A stretch of DNA of 64,000 nucleotides from Rossellomorea sp036867415 (GTDB taxonomy: Bacteria > Bacillota > Bacilli > Bacillales > Bacillaceae_B). The position numbers were made by a program, and so were the translations under genes. Position 1 is the stretch's first letter; every line of letters begins with the position of its first letter. Shown here piece after piece: positions 50,220 through 58,131 of the stretch. The stretch lies in assembly GCF_036867415.1 (NCBI RefSeq), contig NZ_JBAJHU010000002.1:124001-188000 (forward strand), given 5' to 3'. Under the pieces are notes generated by a model. The model did no database searches. It saw only the letters and a list, made by a program, of their open reading frames with translations, and was not told where the DNA came from.

Positions 50220-50350
50220 GCGCAATTAATGAAATTCTTGCGCAATAAACCCAAACGAAGCGCAATTATCTGGATTCCGGCGCAATAAATTTTTTTCTCG
50301 CGCAATTCCTGTAAATCCGGCTCAATTATCAATAAAAGCTGCGCAATACG
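50220..50350. repeat. Array E: seven GCGCAATWAW units, 20-bp period
   Basis: Units start at 50220, 50240, 50260, 50280, 50300 and 50320 (exactly 20 bp apart) and a seventh at 50341, one base out of phase. Core GCGCAAT with variable ends; the sixth is GCTCAATTAT. Same core as array D; 25 bp identical to it. It lies about 130 bp upstream of the his promoter, so the two arrays bracket the operon. The rest of the gap to 50596 has no gene. Confidence 0.9.
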
Positions 50351-50498
50351 TTCATTTCCACCCAAGCAATACCTGCTCACAACCCATTTAGAGCACACTT
50401 CCAGAATGAAAATGAGACTCGTTTGTCATTTTTGAAACCGTAAGTGAGCGCAATAAGTCAATTTTCATAATTAACTGCCCTTTCTTTATTAAAAACAA

Positions 50499-50539
50499 AA
50501 AAGACAAAAACAGATCTTTGCAATCTATCTTTGTCTTTT
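50499..50539 (-). terminator. Terminator of the patB-like gene
   Basis: Arms AAAAGACAAA (50499-50508) and TTTGTCTTTT (50530-50539), AT-rich, about 60 bp beyond the stop of the aminotransferase-like gene. Confidence 0.55.
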
Positions 50540-50596
50540 CCCCTATTCTTTCATTTTCAATCCGCTTCTCATCTGGCGGCATGGTAATACCTTGTA

Positions 50597-51763
50597 TTAT
50601 CGATTTAGCCGATGCTCCAATACAGCATGATTCATCCTTCTCAACGCCATATCAATCCGTTCTTTCGGACAGGCAATGTTCATCCGGACGAAGGATCGGC
50701 CGCATTCGCCGAATTTGAAGCCTTCGTCGAATTTGACCCGGGCTTTTTCCAGGAAGAATGTACAAAGTTCTTCACCCGACATCCCCAGTTCACTGCAATC
50801 GATCCAGATCAGATGCGTTGCCTGTGGTTGAATGGCTTTCAGTTCTGGAAGATGCTGTTCTAAATAATTGGTGACGACCTTCTTATTTTCTTCAAGGACC
50901 ATCAGCAGTTCGTTTAACCACGGTTCACCTTCTTCGTATGCTGCAATCGTTCCTTCAATCCCGAACACATTCGGTCTCATCAGGCCAAAGCCTGTCAGTT
51001 TCGCATTATATTTTTCCCTCAGTTCCTTGTTGGGAATGAGGAGAATGGAGGTTTGCAGGCCTGCGATATTAAAGGTTTTGCTTGGTGCTGCACAGAGGAT
51101 GCTATTCTGTGACAAGCTTGCATCTGCTTTGTAAAGAGGCATATGCCCATGCCCTTTGTAGACCAGGTCACCATGCATCTCATCGGATATGATCCACAGG
51201 TCATTCCGTTTGGCGATCTCTCCGATTCTCTTAAGTTCTTCTTGCGACCACACTCTCCCAACCGGGTTGTGCGGACTGCAGAGAATGAGGATTTTCGTAT
51301 TAGGCTGACTAGCCTTTTTTTCTAAATCGTCAAAATCTATCTTGTAAAATCCTTCTTCGTAAAGCAGTGTATTCCTGATGACGGAACATCCGTGATTCTC
51401 GATCGTACTGTAGAAAGGATAATAAACGGGGTCCTGGATGATGACACCGTCGCCCGGTTCGGTCAGTACGGACAGTAATACGTTTATTCCCGGTATGATT
51501 CCGGGGCTGAAGCAGATCCAATCTTTTTCGATCTCCATCTCGAAGCGCTTTTTCCACCAGGAAACGATCGATTCAAAATAGCGGTCGCTGAACGTCGTAT
51601 ATCCATAGATCCCATGCTGCGCTTTTTGATTGAGTGCCTCGACAATTGCCGGCGATACCTGAAAATCCATGTCTGCTATACACATCGGTATGACATCCTC
51701 TTCAGGAAACGACCATTTGACGGAGTGTGTGTTTGTTCTCTCGATGCAATCATTCCAATTCAT
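50597..51763 (-). CDS. patB: PatB/MalY-type PLP-dependent C-S lyase
   Basis: Fold-type I PLP enzyme of 388 aa, most like PatB/MalY cystathionine beta-lyases. Features: N-terminal KWSFPEEDVIPMCIADMDF, FSPGIIPGINVLLS, CSPHNPVGRVW (Asn contacts PLP), ISDEMHGDLVYKGH, and the Schiff-base lysine in CAAPSKTFNIAGLQ (about residue 234), then SFVRMNIACP with the carboxylate-binding Arg. It could equally be an aminotransferase; the MalY/PatB pattern is favoured. Single gene between yvoF and the his operon. Confidence 0.85.
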   Translation of the reverse strand: MNWNDCIERTNTHSVKWSFPEEDVIPMCIADMDFQVSPAIVEALNQKAQHGIYGYTTFSDRYFESIVSWWKKRFEMEIEKDWICFSPGIIPGINVLLSVLTEPGDGVIIQDPVYYPFYSTIENHGCSVIRNTLLYEEGFYKIDFDDLEKKASQPNTKILILCSPHNPVGRVWSQEELKRIGEIAKRNDLWIISDEMHGDLVYKGHGHMPLYKADASLSQNSILCAAPSKTFNIAGLQTSILLIPNKELREKYNAKLTGFGLMRPNVFGIEGTIAAYEEGEPWLNELLMVLEENKKVVTNYLEQHLPELKAIQPQATHLIWIDCSELGMSGEELCTFFLEKARVKFDEGFKFGECGRSFVRMNIACPKERIDMALRRMNHAVLEHRLNR

Positions 51764-51856
51764 ATCCCATGCCCCCTGTTTGTCTCTATTCTTACTTTAT
51801 AACAGATTGGAGGCGTAAAAAATAGCTAATTTCTATAAAAAGCACCAAAACAAAAA

Positions 51857-51887
51857 GGCAGAGACAGATTACCGTCTTTGCCTTCCT
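51857..51887 (-). terminator. Terminator of the hprK-yvoF operon
   Basis: AAGGCA-G-AGAC pairs with GTCTTTGCCTT around a short loop (51857-51887), immediately beyond the yvoF stop; a T-rich tail (TTTTTGTTTTG) follows on the minus strand. Confidence 0.75.
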
Positions 51888-51889
51888 GT

Positions 51890-52429
51890 TCAGTCTTCTC
51901 TTTTCAACCCGTAGATTTCGTCTTTCTGCCAGCGTTCGGCAAGTTGTTCTTTGGTGTAGATGACACGCATGGGGTTTCCGCCGACGAAGGCTCCGGGTGG
52001 TACGTCTTTGTGGACGAGGGTGCCGGCTGAAACGATGGCCCCGTCCCCGATGCTGACGCCCGGCAAAATGGTCGTGTTCGCTCCGATCATGACTTCCGAG
52101 CCGATGTTGACGTCACCGAGACGGTACTCCTTGATCAGATACTCGTGTGCGAGGATCGTCGTGTTGTAGCCGATGACGGTGTTCCTGCCGACGGAAATCT
52201 TTTCAGGGAACATGACGTCGAGCATGACCATGAGGGCGAAGGATGTCTGGTCGCCGATGTTCATTCTCAGAAACGTCTTGTACAGCCAGTTTTTCATTCC
52301 GAGGAACGGAGTGTAACGGGCTGCCTGGATAACGATGAAGTTCTTCACGACTTTGATGAATGGCACGGTTTTATAGACATGCCAGAGTGAATTGCCTCCT
52401 GTTACCGGGTAGCGTGTCGTTTTTCTCAT
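51890..52429 (-). CDS. yvoF: Acyltransferase with left-handed beta-helix (YvoF-like)
   Basis: O-acetyltransferase of the hexapeptide-repeat family (179 aa). A hydrophobic, basic N-terminal part (HVYKTVPFIKVVKNFIVIQAARYTP) precedes hexapeptide turns: GRNTVIGYNTTILAHEYLI, GSEVMIGANTTILPGVSIGDGAIVSAGTLV, then GGNPMRVI. The substrate is unknown. Its ATG overlaps the ppaX stop by 4 nt. Last gene of the hprK-lgt-yvoD-ppaX-yvoF operon. Confidence 0.88.
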   Translation of the reverse strand: MRKTTRYPVTGGNSLWHVYKTVPFIKVVKNFIVIQAARYTPFLGMKNWLYKTFLRMNIGDQTSFALMVMLDVMFPEKISVGRNTVIGYNTTILAHEYLIKEYRLGDVNIGSEVMIGANTTILPGVSIGDGAIVSAGTLVHKDVPPGAFVGGNPMRVIYTKEQLAERWQKDEIYGLKRED

Positions 52430-53076
52430 GCGGTCGGTACTCCGACCACCTCGAGTAAATCAGGCATTGTTTCAAGCATGAACTCCGGTTCGTATTGTGC
52501 AAGATGCTCTCGGCCTTTGGCACTCCAGGCGACTCCTGCCGAGAGGACGCCTGCATTTTTTCCGGCTAAAATGTCATGGTGATTGTCTCCGACCATGATT
52601 GCTTCCTGAGGAGACGAGCCCAATTCTTTCAGTGCTTTTTCGATCGGTTCTGGATGAGGTTTCGCGTTCTCCACTTCATCAAGGGTGATCACCACGTCAA
52701 AAAATGGACGGAGCTTCATCAGATCCAAGCCCTTCAATACGACATTTCGCACTTTCGTCGATACGATTGCCAGCTTATAACCTTGTTTATACAACGTTTC
52801 AACGGTTTCATAGACGCCTTCAAACTCGGTTACCAGCTCATCGTGATGTTCCTGGTTGTATGCACGGTAGTGGGCACACATTTCATCGACTTTTGCCGGG
52901 TTCAAGCCGCCGAATGATTCCTCGAGTGGAGGACCCATGAAGGGAAGCACGTCGATTTCTTTGTATTGATCCGGATAGTAGTGATTCAAGGTGTGAAGGA
53001 AGGAAGAGATAATCAGATCATTTGTATTGATCAGTGTTCCATCCAGGTCAAATAATACTGTTGTAATTTTGCTCAT
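52426..53076 (-). CDS. ppaX: Pyrophosphatase PpaX (HAD family)
   Basis: Hydrolyses pyrophosphate produced when HprK dephosphorylates Ser-P-HPr, so it drives that reaction; encoded in the same operon as hprK. 216 aa, same as B. subtilis PpaX. HAD motifs: VLFDLDGTLINTND (catalytic Asp, N-terminus), AIVSTKVRN, and MVGDNHHDILAGKNAG. The ATG at 53076 follows AAAGGAAG; an earlier ATG at 53103 lacks a ribosome site and lies inside yvoD. Confidence 0.95.
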   Translation of the reverse strand: MSKITTVLFDLDGTLINTNDLIISSFLHTLNHYYPDQYKEIDVLPFMGPPLEESFGGLNPAKVDEMCAHYRAYNQEHHDELVTEFEGVYETVETLYKQGYKLAIVSTKVRNVVLKGLDLMKLRPFFDVVITLDEVENAKPHPEPIEKALKELGSSPQEAIMVGDNHHDILAGKNAGVLSAGVAWSAKGREHLAQYEPEFMLETMPDLLEVVGVPTA

Positions 53077-54013
53077 AATGTTTCTTCCTTTCTTTTTTTG
53101 CATCTGTTCGGTTCCAAATATACGCTACGATCATCGTCAATACGATCGCGGTGACAAGACGGATAATCAAGAGCGGCAGGACAGGGATACCAAGCGGGAT
53201 GAAGATCAGCGTATCCTCGACCACTGCGTGGCAGGAGACAAGGAAGATGAAGGCAATCGTGACGTCCTTCTTGCTTACCCCGTCTTCTTTCACCGCCTGG
53301 ATCATAACGCCCGCTCCATAGGCAAGGCCGATCACAAGGCCCGCCACCATCGTGGTCGACGTGTTGGCATTCATTCCGAGTGCCCGTGTCGCAGGTGCCA
53401 GCCATCGCGAAAAGACTTCCATCCATCCTAAATCCTTCATGATCTGGATGATGATCATGAGCGGGATGACGATCAATGCAAGCTGCAGCACACCGTAGCC
53501 GGCTTTTTCCAAGCCGAGTAACAGGATTTGCCCCCAGCCTTCAGGTTCTGCCTGCTGCGGGGGCATCATGCCGTATTTCGCCGTCTCGGATCCGCCGCTC
53601 CACATGAGGTTGATGATGAGCGCGGAGATGAGGGCCAACCCGACCCTGACCGTGACGATCAGCCAGATTTTCACGCCGACCTTTGCAGCCACCGTCGATT
53701 CAATCAGCAGATTATGGGAGAAAGACAGCATCACCGCTATGATGAAGACTTCTTTAACCGTCAAATCCAGTGACAGGATCCCCGCTATACCCGCATACAG
53801 ATTCAGGAAATTTCCGAGGACAAGGGGAATGGCTGCATCACCCGAGAGGCCGATCATTTTCATGAAGGGCGATATTTTTTCCATCACCCAGGGCAGGACG
53901 GGCGTGTATTGCAGTACGAATACAATCAGTGTAATGGGAAAAATCACTTTCCCGAGGGACCATGTTGTCTTTAATCCTGTCAGTCCGCCATTTTTAATTG
54001 ACGATATCCACAT
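53048..54013 (-). CDS. yvoD: YvoD, membrane protein with nucleoside-recognition (Gate) domains
   Basis: Integral membrane protein of 321 aa with about eight hydrophobic segments and two Gate-type blocks, a fold shared with SpmA/SpmB-like proteins. Segments include LGKVIFPITLIVFVLQYTPVL, SGDAAIPLVLGNFLNLYAG and GLVIGLAYGAGVMI. Transport role unproven. The ATG at 54013 has AGGGGAG upstream. Its 3' end overlaps the ppaX start by 29 nt, more than a minimal ATGA coupling. Confidence 0.85.
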   Translation of the reverse strand: MWISSIKNGGLTGLKTTWSLGKVIFPITLIVFVLQYTPVLPWVMEKISPFMKMIGLSGDAAIPLVLGNFLNLYAGIAGILSLDLTVKEVFIIAVMLSFSHNLLIESTVAAKVGVKIWLIVTVRVGLALISALIINLMWSGGSETAKYGMMPPQQAEPEGWGQILLLGLEKAGYGVLQLALIVIPLMIIIQIMKDLGWMEVFSRWLAPATRALGMNANTSTTMVAGLVIGLAYGAGVMIQAVKEDGVSKKDVTIAFIFLVSCHAVVEDTLIFIPLGIPVLPLLIIRLVTAIVLTMIVAYIWNRTDAKKERKKHYEQNYNSII

Positions 54014-54106
54014 TCTCTCTTCTCCCCTTATTTTTTCTGTTAACGCCGGCTGAAAAGCGCGTGTTCGCTCCACCAGGTTATGGCAGATTTTTTATTTCAA
54101 TGGTTT

Positions 54107-54943
54107 TTACACATTCACTTCTTCATTGCTTTTATCGTGATAGGCATGACGTGCCATGCCGGATTTCCTTCTATAAATGATGAGCGCTGCCGCCGCAATA
54201 ACGAGAACGATTGAAATGACCTGTGCGATCCGTAACATTTCCGTAAGCATCAGGCTGTCCGTTCTCATTCCTTCTACGAAGAAGCGGCCGATCGAGTACC
54301 AGATAACATAGGAAAGGAATAATTCCCCGCGGCGGAGGTTCACTTTTCTTCGTAAAACGAGAAGAAGGATGAATCCCGCGATGTTCCATAATGATTCATA
54401 CAGGAACGTCGGGTGGTAATAGGTCCCGTTTATGTACATCTGATCAATGATGAACCGAGGCAGATGAAGATTCTCCAGGAAGGCACGCGTGACTTCGCCT
54501 CCATGGGCTTCCTGGTTCATGAAGTTGCCCCAGCGGCCGATAGCCTGCCCAAGGATGATGCTCGGCGCCGCAATGTCAGCCAGCTTCCAGAAGGAAATCC
54601 CTTTGATTTTCGCAAAAACAAGAGCAGTGATCACGGATCCGATCAAGGCTCCATGTATCGCGATCCCGCCATTCCATACTTTGATGATATCCCCGGGATT
54701 CTGGGAATAGTAATCCCATTCGAAAATGACATAGTATGCCCTTGCAGACAGAATGGCGATCGGGATCGCCCAAACAAGTAAATCGACAAACGTATCAGGG
54801 TGCAGCCCGAGACGTTTGCTTTCTGATATCGCTAAATATAATCCGAGTGCAATTCCAAGTCCGATGATGACACCGTACCAGTGTACCTGCAGGGGTCCAA
54901 GCTGGAATGCGATCGGATCGATGGGTGTGATCGATTGATTCAT
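54107..54943 (-). CDS. lgt: Prolipoprotein diacylglyceryl transferase
   Basis: Membrane enzyme that attaches diacylglycerol to lipobox cysteines, as required for the lipoproteins encoded in this window (SBP at 31248, MetQ, and the small lipoprotein at 59815). 278 aa, seven hydrophobic segments. Lgt signature RWGNFMNQEAHGGEV (about 140-155) plus the catalytic region HWYGVIIGLGIALG at the N-terminus and YESLWNIAGFILL. AAAGGAG precedes the ATG. Follows hprK by 35 nt. Confidence 0.97.
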   Translation of the reverse strand: MNQSITPIDPIAFQLGPLQVHWYGVIIGLGIALGLYLAISESKRLGLHPDTFVDLLVWAIPIAILSARAYYVIFEWDYYSQNPGDIIKVWNGGIAIHGALIGSVITALVFAKIKGISFWKLADIAAPSIILGQAIGRWGNFMNQEAHGGEVTRAFLENLHLPRFIIDQMYINGTYYHPTFLYESLWNIAGFILLLVLRRKVNLRRGELFLSYVIWYSIGRFFVEGMRTDSLMLTEMLRIAQVISIVLVIAAAALIIYRRKSGMARHAYHDKSNEEVNV

Positions 54944-54978
54944 TGTTTAGCTCCTTTGTTCATATTGGTGTGTTTCTA

Positions 54979-55914
54979 TTAGATATCCTCGTTCACGCCG
55001 TCTTCTATGACTTCAGAGAGGCGGTTCGTGAACTGCTCGGCTGCATTCACACCCATCCGCTTCAGACGGAAGTTCATTGCGGCCACTTCAATGATGACCG
55101 CTAAATTCCGGCCCGGACGAACAGGTACTGTATATTTTGTAATCTCCGTATCAATGATTTTCATTTTCTCTTCTTCGAGGCCAAGACGATCATATTGTTT
55201 CTTCTGATCCCAAAGTTCAAGATTGATGCAGAGGGTGATGCGTTTATAGTTACGCACCGCACCGGCACCGAAGAGGGTCATGACATTGATGATGCCAAGT
55301 CCGCGGATTTCCAGTAAATGCTCGATCAAATCAGGTGAGGTCCCGATCAGGGTATCCATATCTTCCTGACGGATCTCAACGCAGTCATCCGCTACAAGGC
55401 GATGTCCCCGTTTCACCAGTTCGAGGGCTGTTTCACTTTTCCCGACTCCGCTCTTACCTGTGATCAGCACCCCGACCCCATAAATGTCGACGAGTACACC
55501 ATGCACCGCTGTCGTCGGAGCAAGCTTGCTTTCGAGATAGTTGGTCAATCTCGAGGAAAAACGGGTGGTTTTCATGGACGAACGCATCACCGGCACGGAT
55601 GTGCGGTCTGCCGCTTCCACAAGTTCATCCGGAATCTCCAGGTCGCGGGAAATGATGATGCCCGGTGTGATGTCCGTGCACAACGCTTCCATCCGCCTCT
55701 TTCGTTCTGATTCATCCAGGAGTTCCAGAAATGAAAGCTCGGTCTTCCCGAGCAGCTGGATCCGCTCTGCAGGATAATAGTTAAAGTAGCCGGCCATCTC
55801 GAGCCCGGGACGTGATATATCACTTGTGGTGATCGGTCTATGTAATCCTTCTTCTCCGCCGACAAGTTCCAAGTTGAATTTCTCTACTAGATCTTTCGTT
55901 CGAACCTTTGCCAA
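54979..55914 (-). CDS. hprK: HPr kinase/phosphorylase
   Basis: Phosphorylates HPr and Crh on Ser46 in response to ATP and fructose-1,6-bisphosphate and reverses it with Pi; the sensor of carbon catabolite repression. 311 aa. N-terminal domain (about 1-130), P-loop ITGKSGVGKSETALEL (about 153), capping HRLVADDCVEI, and HprK signature HLLEIRGLGIINVMTLFGAGAV. The start is a TTG at 55914 with GGAGGAG upstream, giving LAKVRTKDLVEKFN like B. subtilis; an ATG ten codons earlier precedes that site. First gene of the operon. Confidence 0.97.
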   Translation of the reverse strand: MAKVRTKDLVEKFNLELVGGEEGLHRPITTSDISRPGLEMAGYFNYYPAERIQLLGKTELSFLELLDESERKRRMEALCTDITPGIIISRDLEIPDELVEAADRTSVPVMRSSMKTTRFSSRLTNYLESKLAPTTAVHGVLVDIYGVGVLITGKSGVGKSETALELVKRGHRLVADDCVEIRQEDMDTLIGTSPDLIEHLLEIRGLGIINVMTLFGAGAVRNYKRITLCINLELWDQKKQYDRLGLEEEKMKIIDTEITKYTVPVRPGRNLAVIIEVAAMNFRLKRMGVNAAEQFTNRLSEVIEDGVNEDI

Positions 55915-56125
55915 AGCAAGCTCCTCCTTCGATTCCCAGGACATTTCGTTCGCCCTTCGAATCTTTTCTACTCTTTCCTATTTTAGCAATTATGCGCAAA
56001 AGCGCAAGAGTGCCGACTGTGATGCACCGATTGTCGGGCCTTTAGTTTGGTGAAGCCACCCTGGCAATTTTGATGTTGCTAAAGAAAGAAGCGCAGTCCG
56101 GGGACTACGGGGAAGAATCTGCCAA
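55915..56125. other. hprK upstream region
   Basis: Holds the hprK ribosome site and probably its promoter. No gene is supported. Confidence 0.4.
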
Positions 56126-56314
56126 AATAAGGGAAGAAGTTTCTCTTATTGAGGAAATAGCAAGAAATATAGGGTAAATAGAGGAAAACATTTCCTCTAT
56201 TTACTCCAAAAGCATGAAAACGGACCATTTTACCTTCCTTAACGGAAATAACTTCCCTTATATCCCTAAACCTAGCCTTATTCTGCAAGATAACGGAAAT
56301 AACTTCCCTTATTA
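56126..56314. repeat. Locus F: four inverted-repeat units (AAGGGAA...TTCCGTTA type)
   Basis: Unit 1 at 56126-56150 (AATAAGGGAA...TTTCTCTTATT), unit 2 at 56176-56202 (AAATAGAGGAAAA-CA-TTTCCTCTATTT, nearly perfect), units 3 and 4 containing AACGGAAATAACTTCCC at about 56239-56262 and 56289-56314. Centre-to-centre spacing is about 51, 61 and 51 bp. It lies in the 680-bp gap between hprK and the alpha/beta hydrolase gene; the rest of that gap shows no gene. Confidence 0.7.
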
Positions 56315-56513
56315 AAACAATCAGAGGTTCCTCATAATTAAGGATAAAAAATATGTCTCTTCATTTATCTACTTCTCAAAAATCAACACCCAACCCCTGC
56401 TAGTTAAATCATTTGTAACAAACCAATGGGTATAACAGGTAGCATGCGAATTTTCATGCTGACAAAAACTTATGGCCCCATGTAAAAAGTGGTCGAAATC
56501 CAAACCCTATATA

Positions 56514-56555
56514 TCAAAAAAAGAAGCAGTCTAATTCAGTTACGAATAAGACTGC
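56514..56555 (-). terminator. Terminator of the alpha/beta hydrolase gene
   Basis: 12-bp stem GCAGTCTAATTC / GAATAAGACTGC with one mismatch and loop AGTTAC (56526-56555), followed on the minus strand by TTCTTTTTTTG. Confidence 0.8.
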
Positions 56556-56595
56556 TAATTGGTTGTATTCGAAATCCGTACCCATTTTCAGGGGA

Positions 56596-57249
56596 CTACG
56601 CTTCTTTTATGAATGTTTCAATCGCGGTCATGATGCCTTTGTGGAGGTCCATGGAATTCAATACGTGAAAATCCTGTTCCAGACTGTGATTCGCCCCGGG
56701 GATCAGGTGAAGCTGAAGGTGAGGATTTGAGGATAGTTTCGTAAATCTTTCTTCGACGTAATGATGATCGCTGTCCCCTAAGAAACAAATCCCTGAGTGC
56801 CGGCTCTCCTTCAGCGTCTCATAAACGATTTCCTCTTTTAATAGAGGAGTCAGCCAAATGATTTTAGCATCTTTGAATTCTTTCCTGGAAAGTTCACCGC
56901 TCAAGGGGATGGTCCCAATGGACTTAGCTGCAAGATAATAAGCATCATAGGATGTGCCTTCCAGCACTTCATCGATGACTTTTTTGGAGTCGGTCATCAT
57001 TGCCTCATCGAACTCCGAATCTGTTAAATCGTTATATTCCTTCGAGCTGTATTGATAATTAATATGCAGTACAGCGATGTTTTCATGTAAAAAGATACCT
57101 GTCGGATAATGCATGAGCGGCCCTTGCACCGTGTAGCCTTGCCCCGGGAACATGATGGCCAGTCCCTTTGGATGATCCGTTGTGCTTAACAGGGTGTACG
57201 GGACCTCCAATCCTTTATATCCCTCAATAGATGATGATGTTATATTCAT
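56596..57249 (-). CDS. Alpha/beta-hydrolase, unknown substrate
   Basis: 217-aa hydrolase-fold protein. The N-terminal strand LAIMFPGQGYTVQGPLM carries an oxyanion-like turn; the nucleophile elbow appears as LAAKSIGTIP (G-x-S-x-G-like but with Ala/Lys in place of the usual first Gly). A catalytic acid may be the Asp in FLGDSDHHY and the histidine lies in PGANHSLE. GAGGAGG precedes the ATG at 57249. Lone gene between hprK and yvlD. Function not identified. Confidence 0.75.
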   Translation of the reverse strand: MNITSSSIEGYKGLEVPYTLLSTTDHPKGLAIMFPGQGYTVQGPLMHYPTGIFLHENIAVLHINYQYSSKEYNDLTDSEFDEAMMTDSKKVIDEVLEGTSYDAYYLAAKSIGTIPLSGELSRKEFKDAKIIWLTPLLKEEIVYETLKESRHSGICFLGDSDHHYVEERFTKLSSNPHLQLHLIPGANHSLEQDFHVLNSMDLHKGIMTAIETFIKEA

Positions 57250-57310
57250 CTGTGATTCCTCCTCTTTTCCAACTATTTCTAGCTAAGGAGGTGGAAATCC
57301 TTTTTACAAA

Positions 57311-57341
57311 AGAAAAACCCCGGCCAGAGTGACCGGAGCTT
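57311..57341 (-). terminator. Terminator of the yvlABCD operon
   Basis: GC-rich stem AGCTCCGGTCA / TGGCCGGGGTT (minus-strand reading) followed by TTTTTCTTTTG, overlapping the yvlD stop. Confidence 0.8.
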
Positions 57342-57696
57342 ATCTTTCTTTTTTCGGTTTGAACACAGTGTTTTGGATAACCAGATTGGCAAGAGCAAGA
57401 ATGATCGATGCAAGAAAAGCCATTCCGAAACCTGATAATTCAAAGGCATCCCCCATGATTCCGTCCGTCAGAAGCAGGGTGACTGCGTTGATGACGAACA
57501 GAAACAATCCCAGTGTCAGGATGGTCACCGGCAGGGTCAGGATGATGAGGATCGGCCGGATCAACCCGTTCAGGATCGATAAGATGAAGCTTGCGATAAC
57601 AGCCGCCCCGAAACTGGATACATTGAACCCATCAAAAAAACCTGCCAATGCCACAAAAATCACTGCGTTGATTAATATACCAACAATCCATCTCAT
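57340..57696 (-). CDS. yvlD: Phage-holin-family membrane protein YvlD
   Basis: 118-aa protein with four transmembrane segments (for example IVGILINAVIFVALAGFF, PILIILTLPVTILTLGLFLFVIN, FGMAFLASIILALANLVIQ). DUF360/holin-4-like family. In B. subtilis it belongs to the sigma-W envelope-stress operon. Its ATG overlaps the yvlC stop (TAATG). Function unknown. Confidence 0.88.
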   Translation of the reverse strand: MRWIVGILINAVIFVALAGFFDGFNVSSFGAAVIASFILSILNGLIRPILIILTLPVTILTLGLFLFVINAVTLLLTDGIMGDAFELSGFGMAFLASIILALANLVIQNTVFKPKKER

Positions 57697-57899
57697 TATC
57701 TGATGGCTTCCTCCTCATTCGGCAGCACAAAGGCCATTAAGCCGTAAACGACGACCAGCGGAAAGAATCCTGTCGGAATCAATAATATGATGAAGATCAC
57801 TCGCAGAATGGTCGCATCAATACCTGTAAATCGGGATAATCCGCCGATCACTCCGGCTAATTTTCGATTGGACCTTGAGCGCGCTAATTGTCTTTTCAT
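57696..57899 (-). CDS. yvlC: PspC-domain protein YvlC
   Basis: 67-aa membrane protein of the PspC family: SNRKLAGVIGGLSRFTGIDATILRVIFIILL, then a second segment GFFPLVVVYGLMAFVLP. PspC proteins sense envelope stress in other bacteria. The ATG at 57899 has AAGAAGGG 7 nt upstream. It is translationally coupled to yvlD; the 230-bp gap before it (57900-58131) shows no gene. Confidence 0.88.
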   Translation of the reverse strand: MKRQLARSRSNRKLAGVIGGLSRFTGIDATILRVIFIILLIPTGFFPLVVVYGLMAFVLPNEEEAIR

Positions 57900-58131
57900 A
57901 GAAAAACCCTTCTTTCTCATCTTATGCGTTGTCCTTCTTAACATTCTTCCCCCCGTCCTTTTTTATGAGGAAAGAATCGCAAAAAGATGAAGCTTGGGCA
58001 AAGGTGTCCGGTACTGATCGCAGACCGGTCCTTTCCACCATGGATATACATGCACATCTTTTTAGTAAGGACAACGTTCGTATAGTACATTTATTCCCCT
58101 CTGCACCACACTTAAACGATAAAGGCATTTC

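Noticed and set aside
19728..50350. CRISPR arrays
   Set aside because: Cores (8-13 bp) and spacers (10-12 bp) are far too short, and no cas genes are present.
57922..58128. 68-codon minus-strand frame between yvlB and yvlC
   Set aside because: Overlaps the yvlC ribosome site and start, with no family resemblance and a poor start context.
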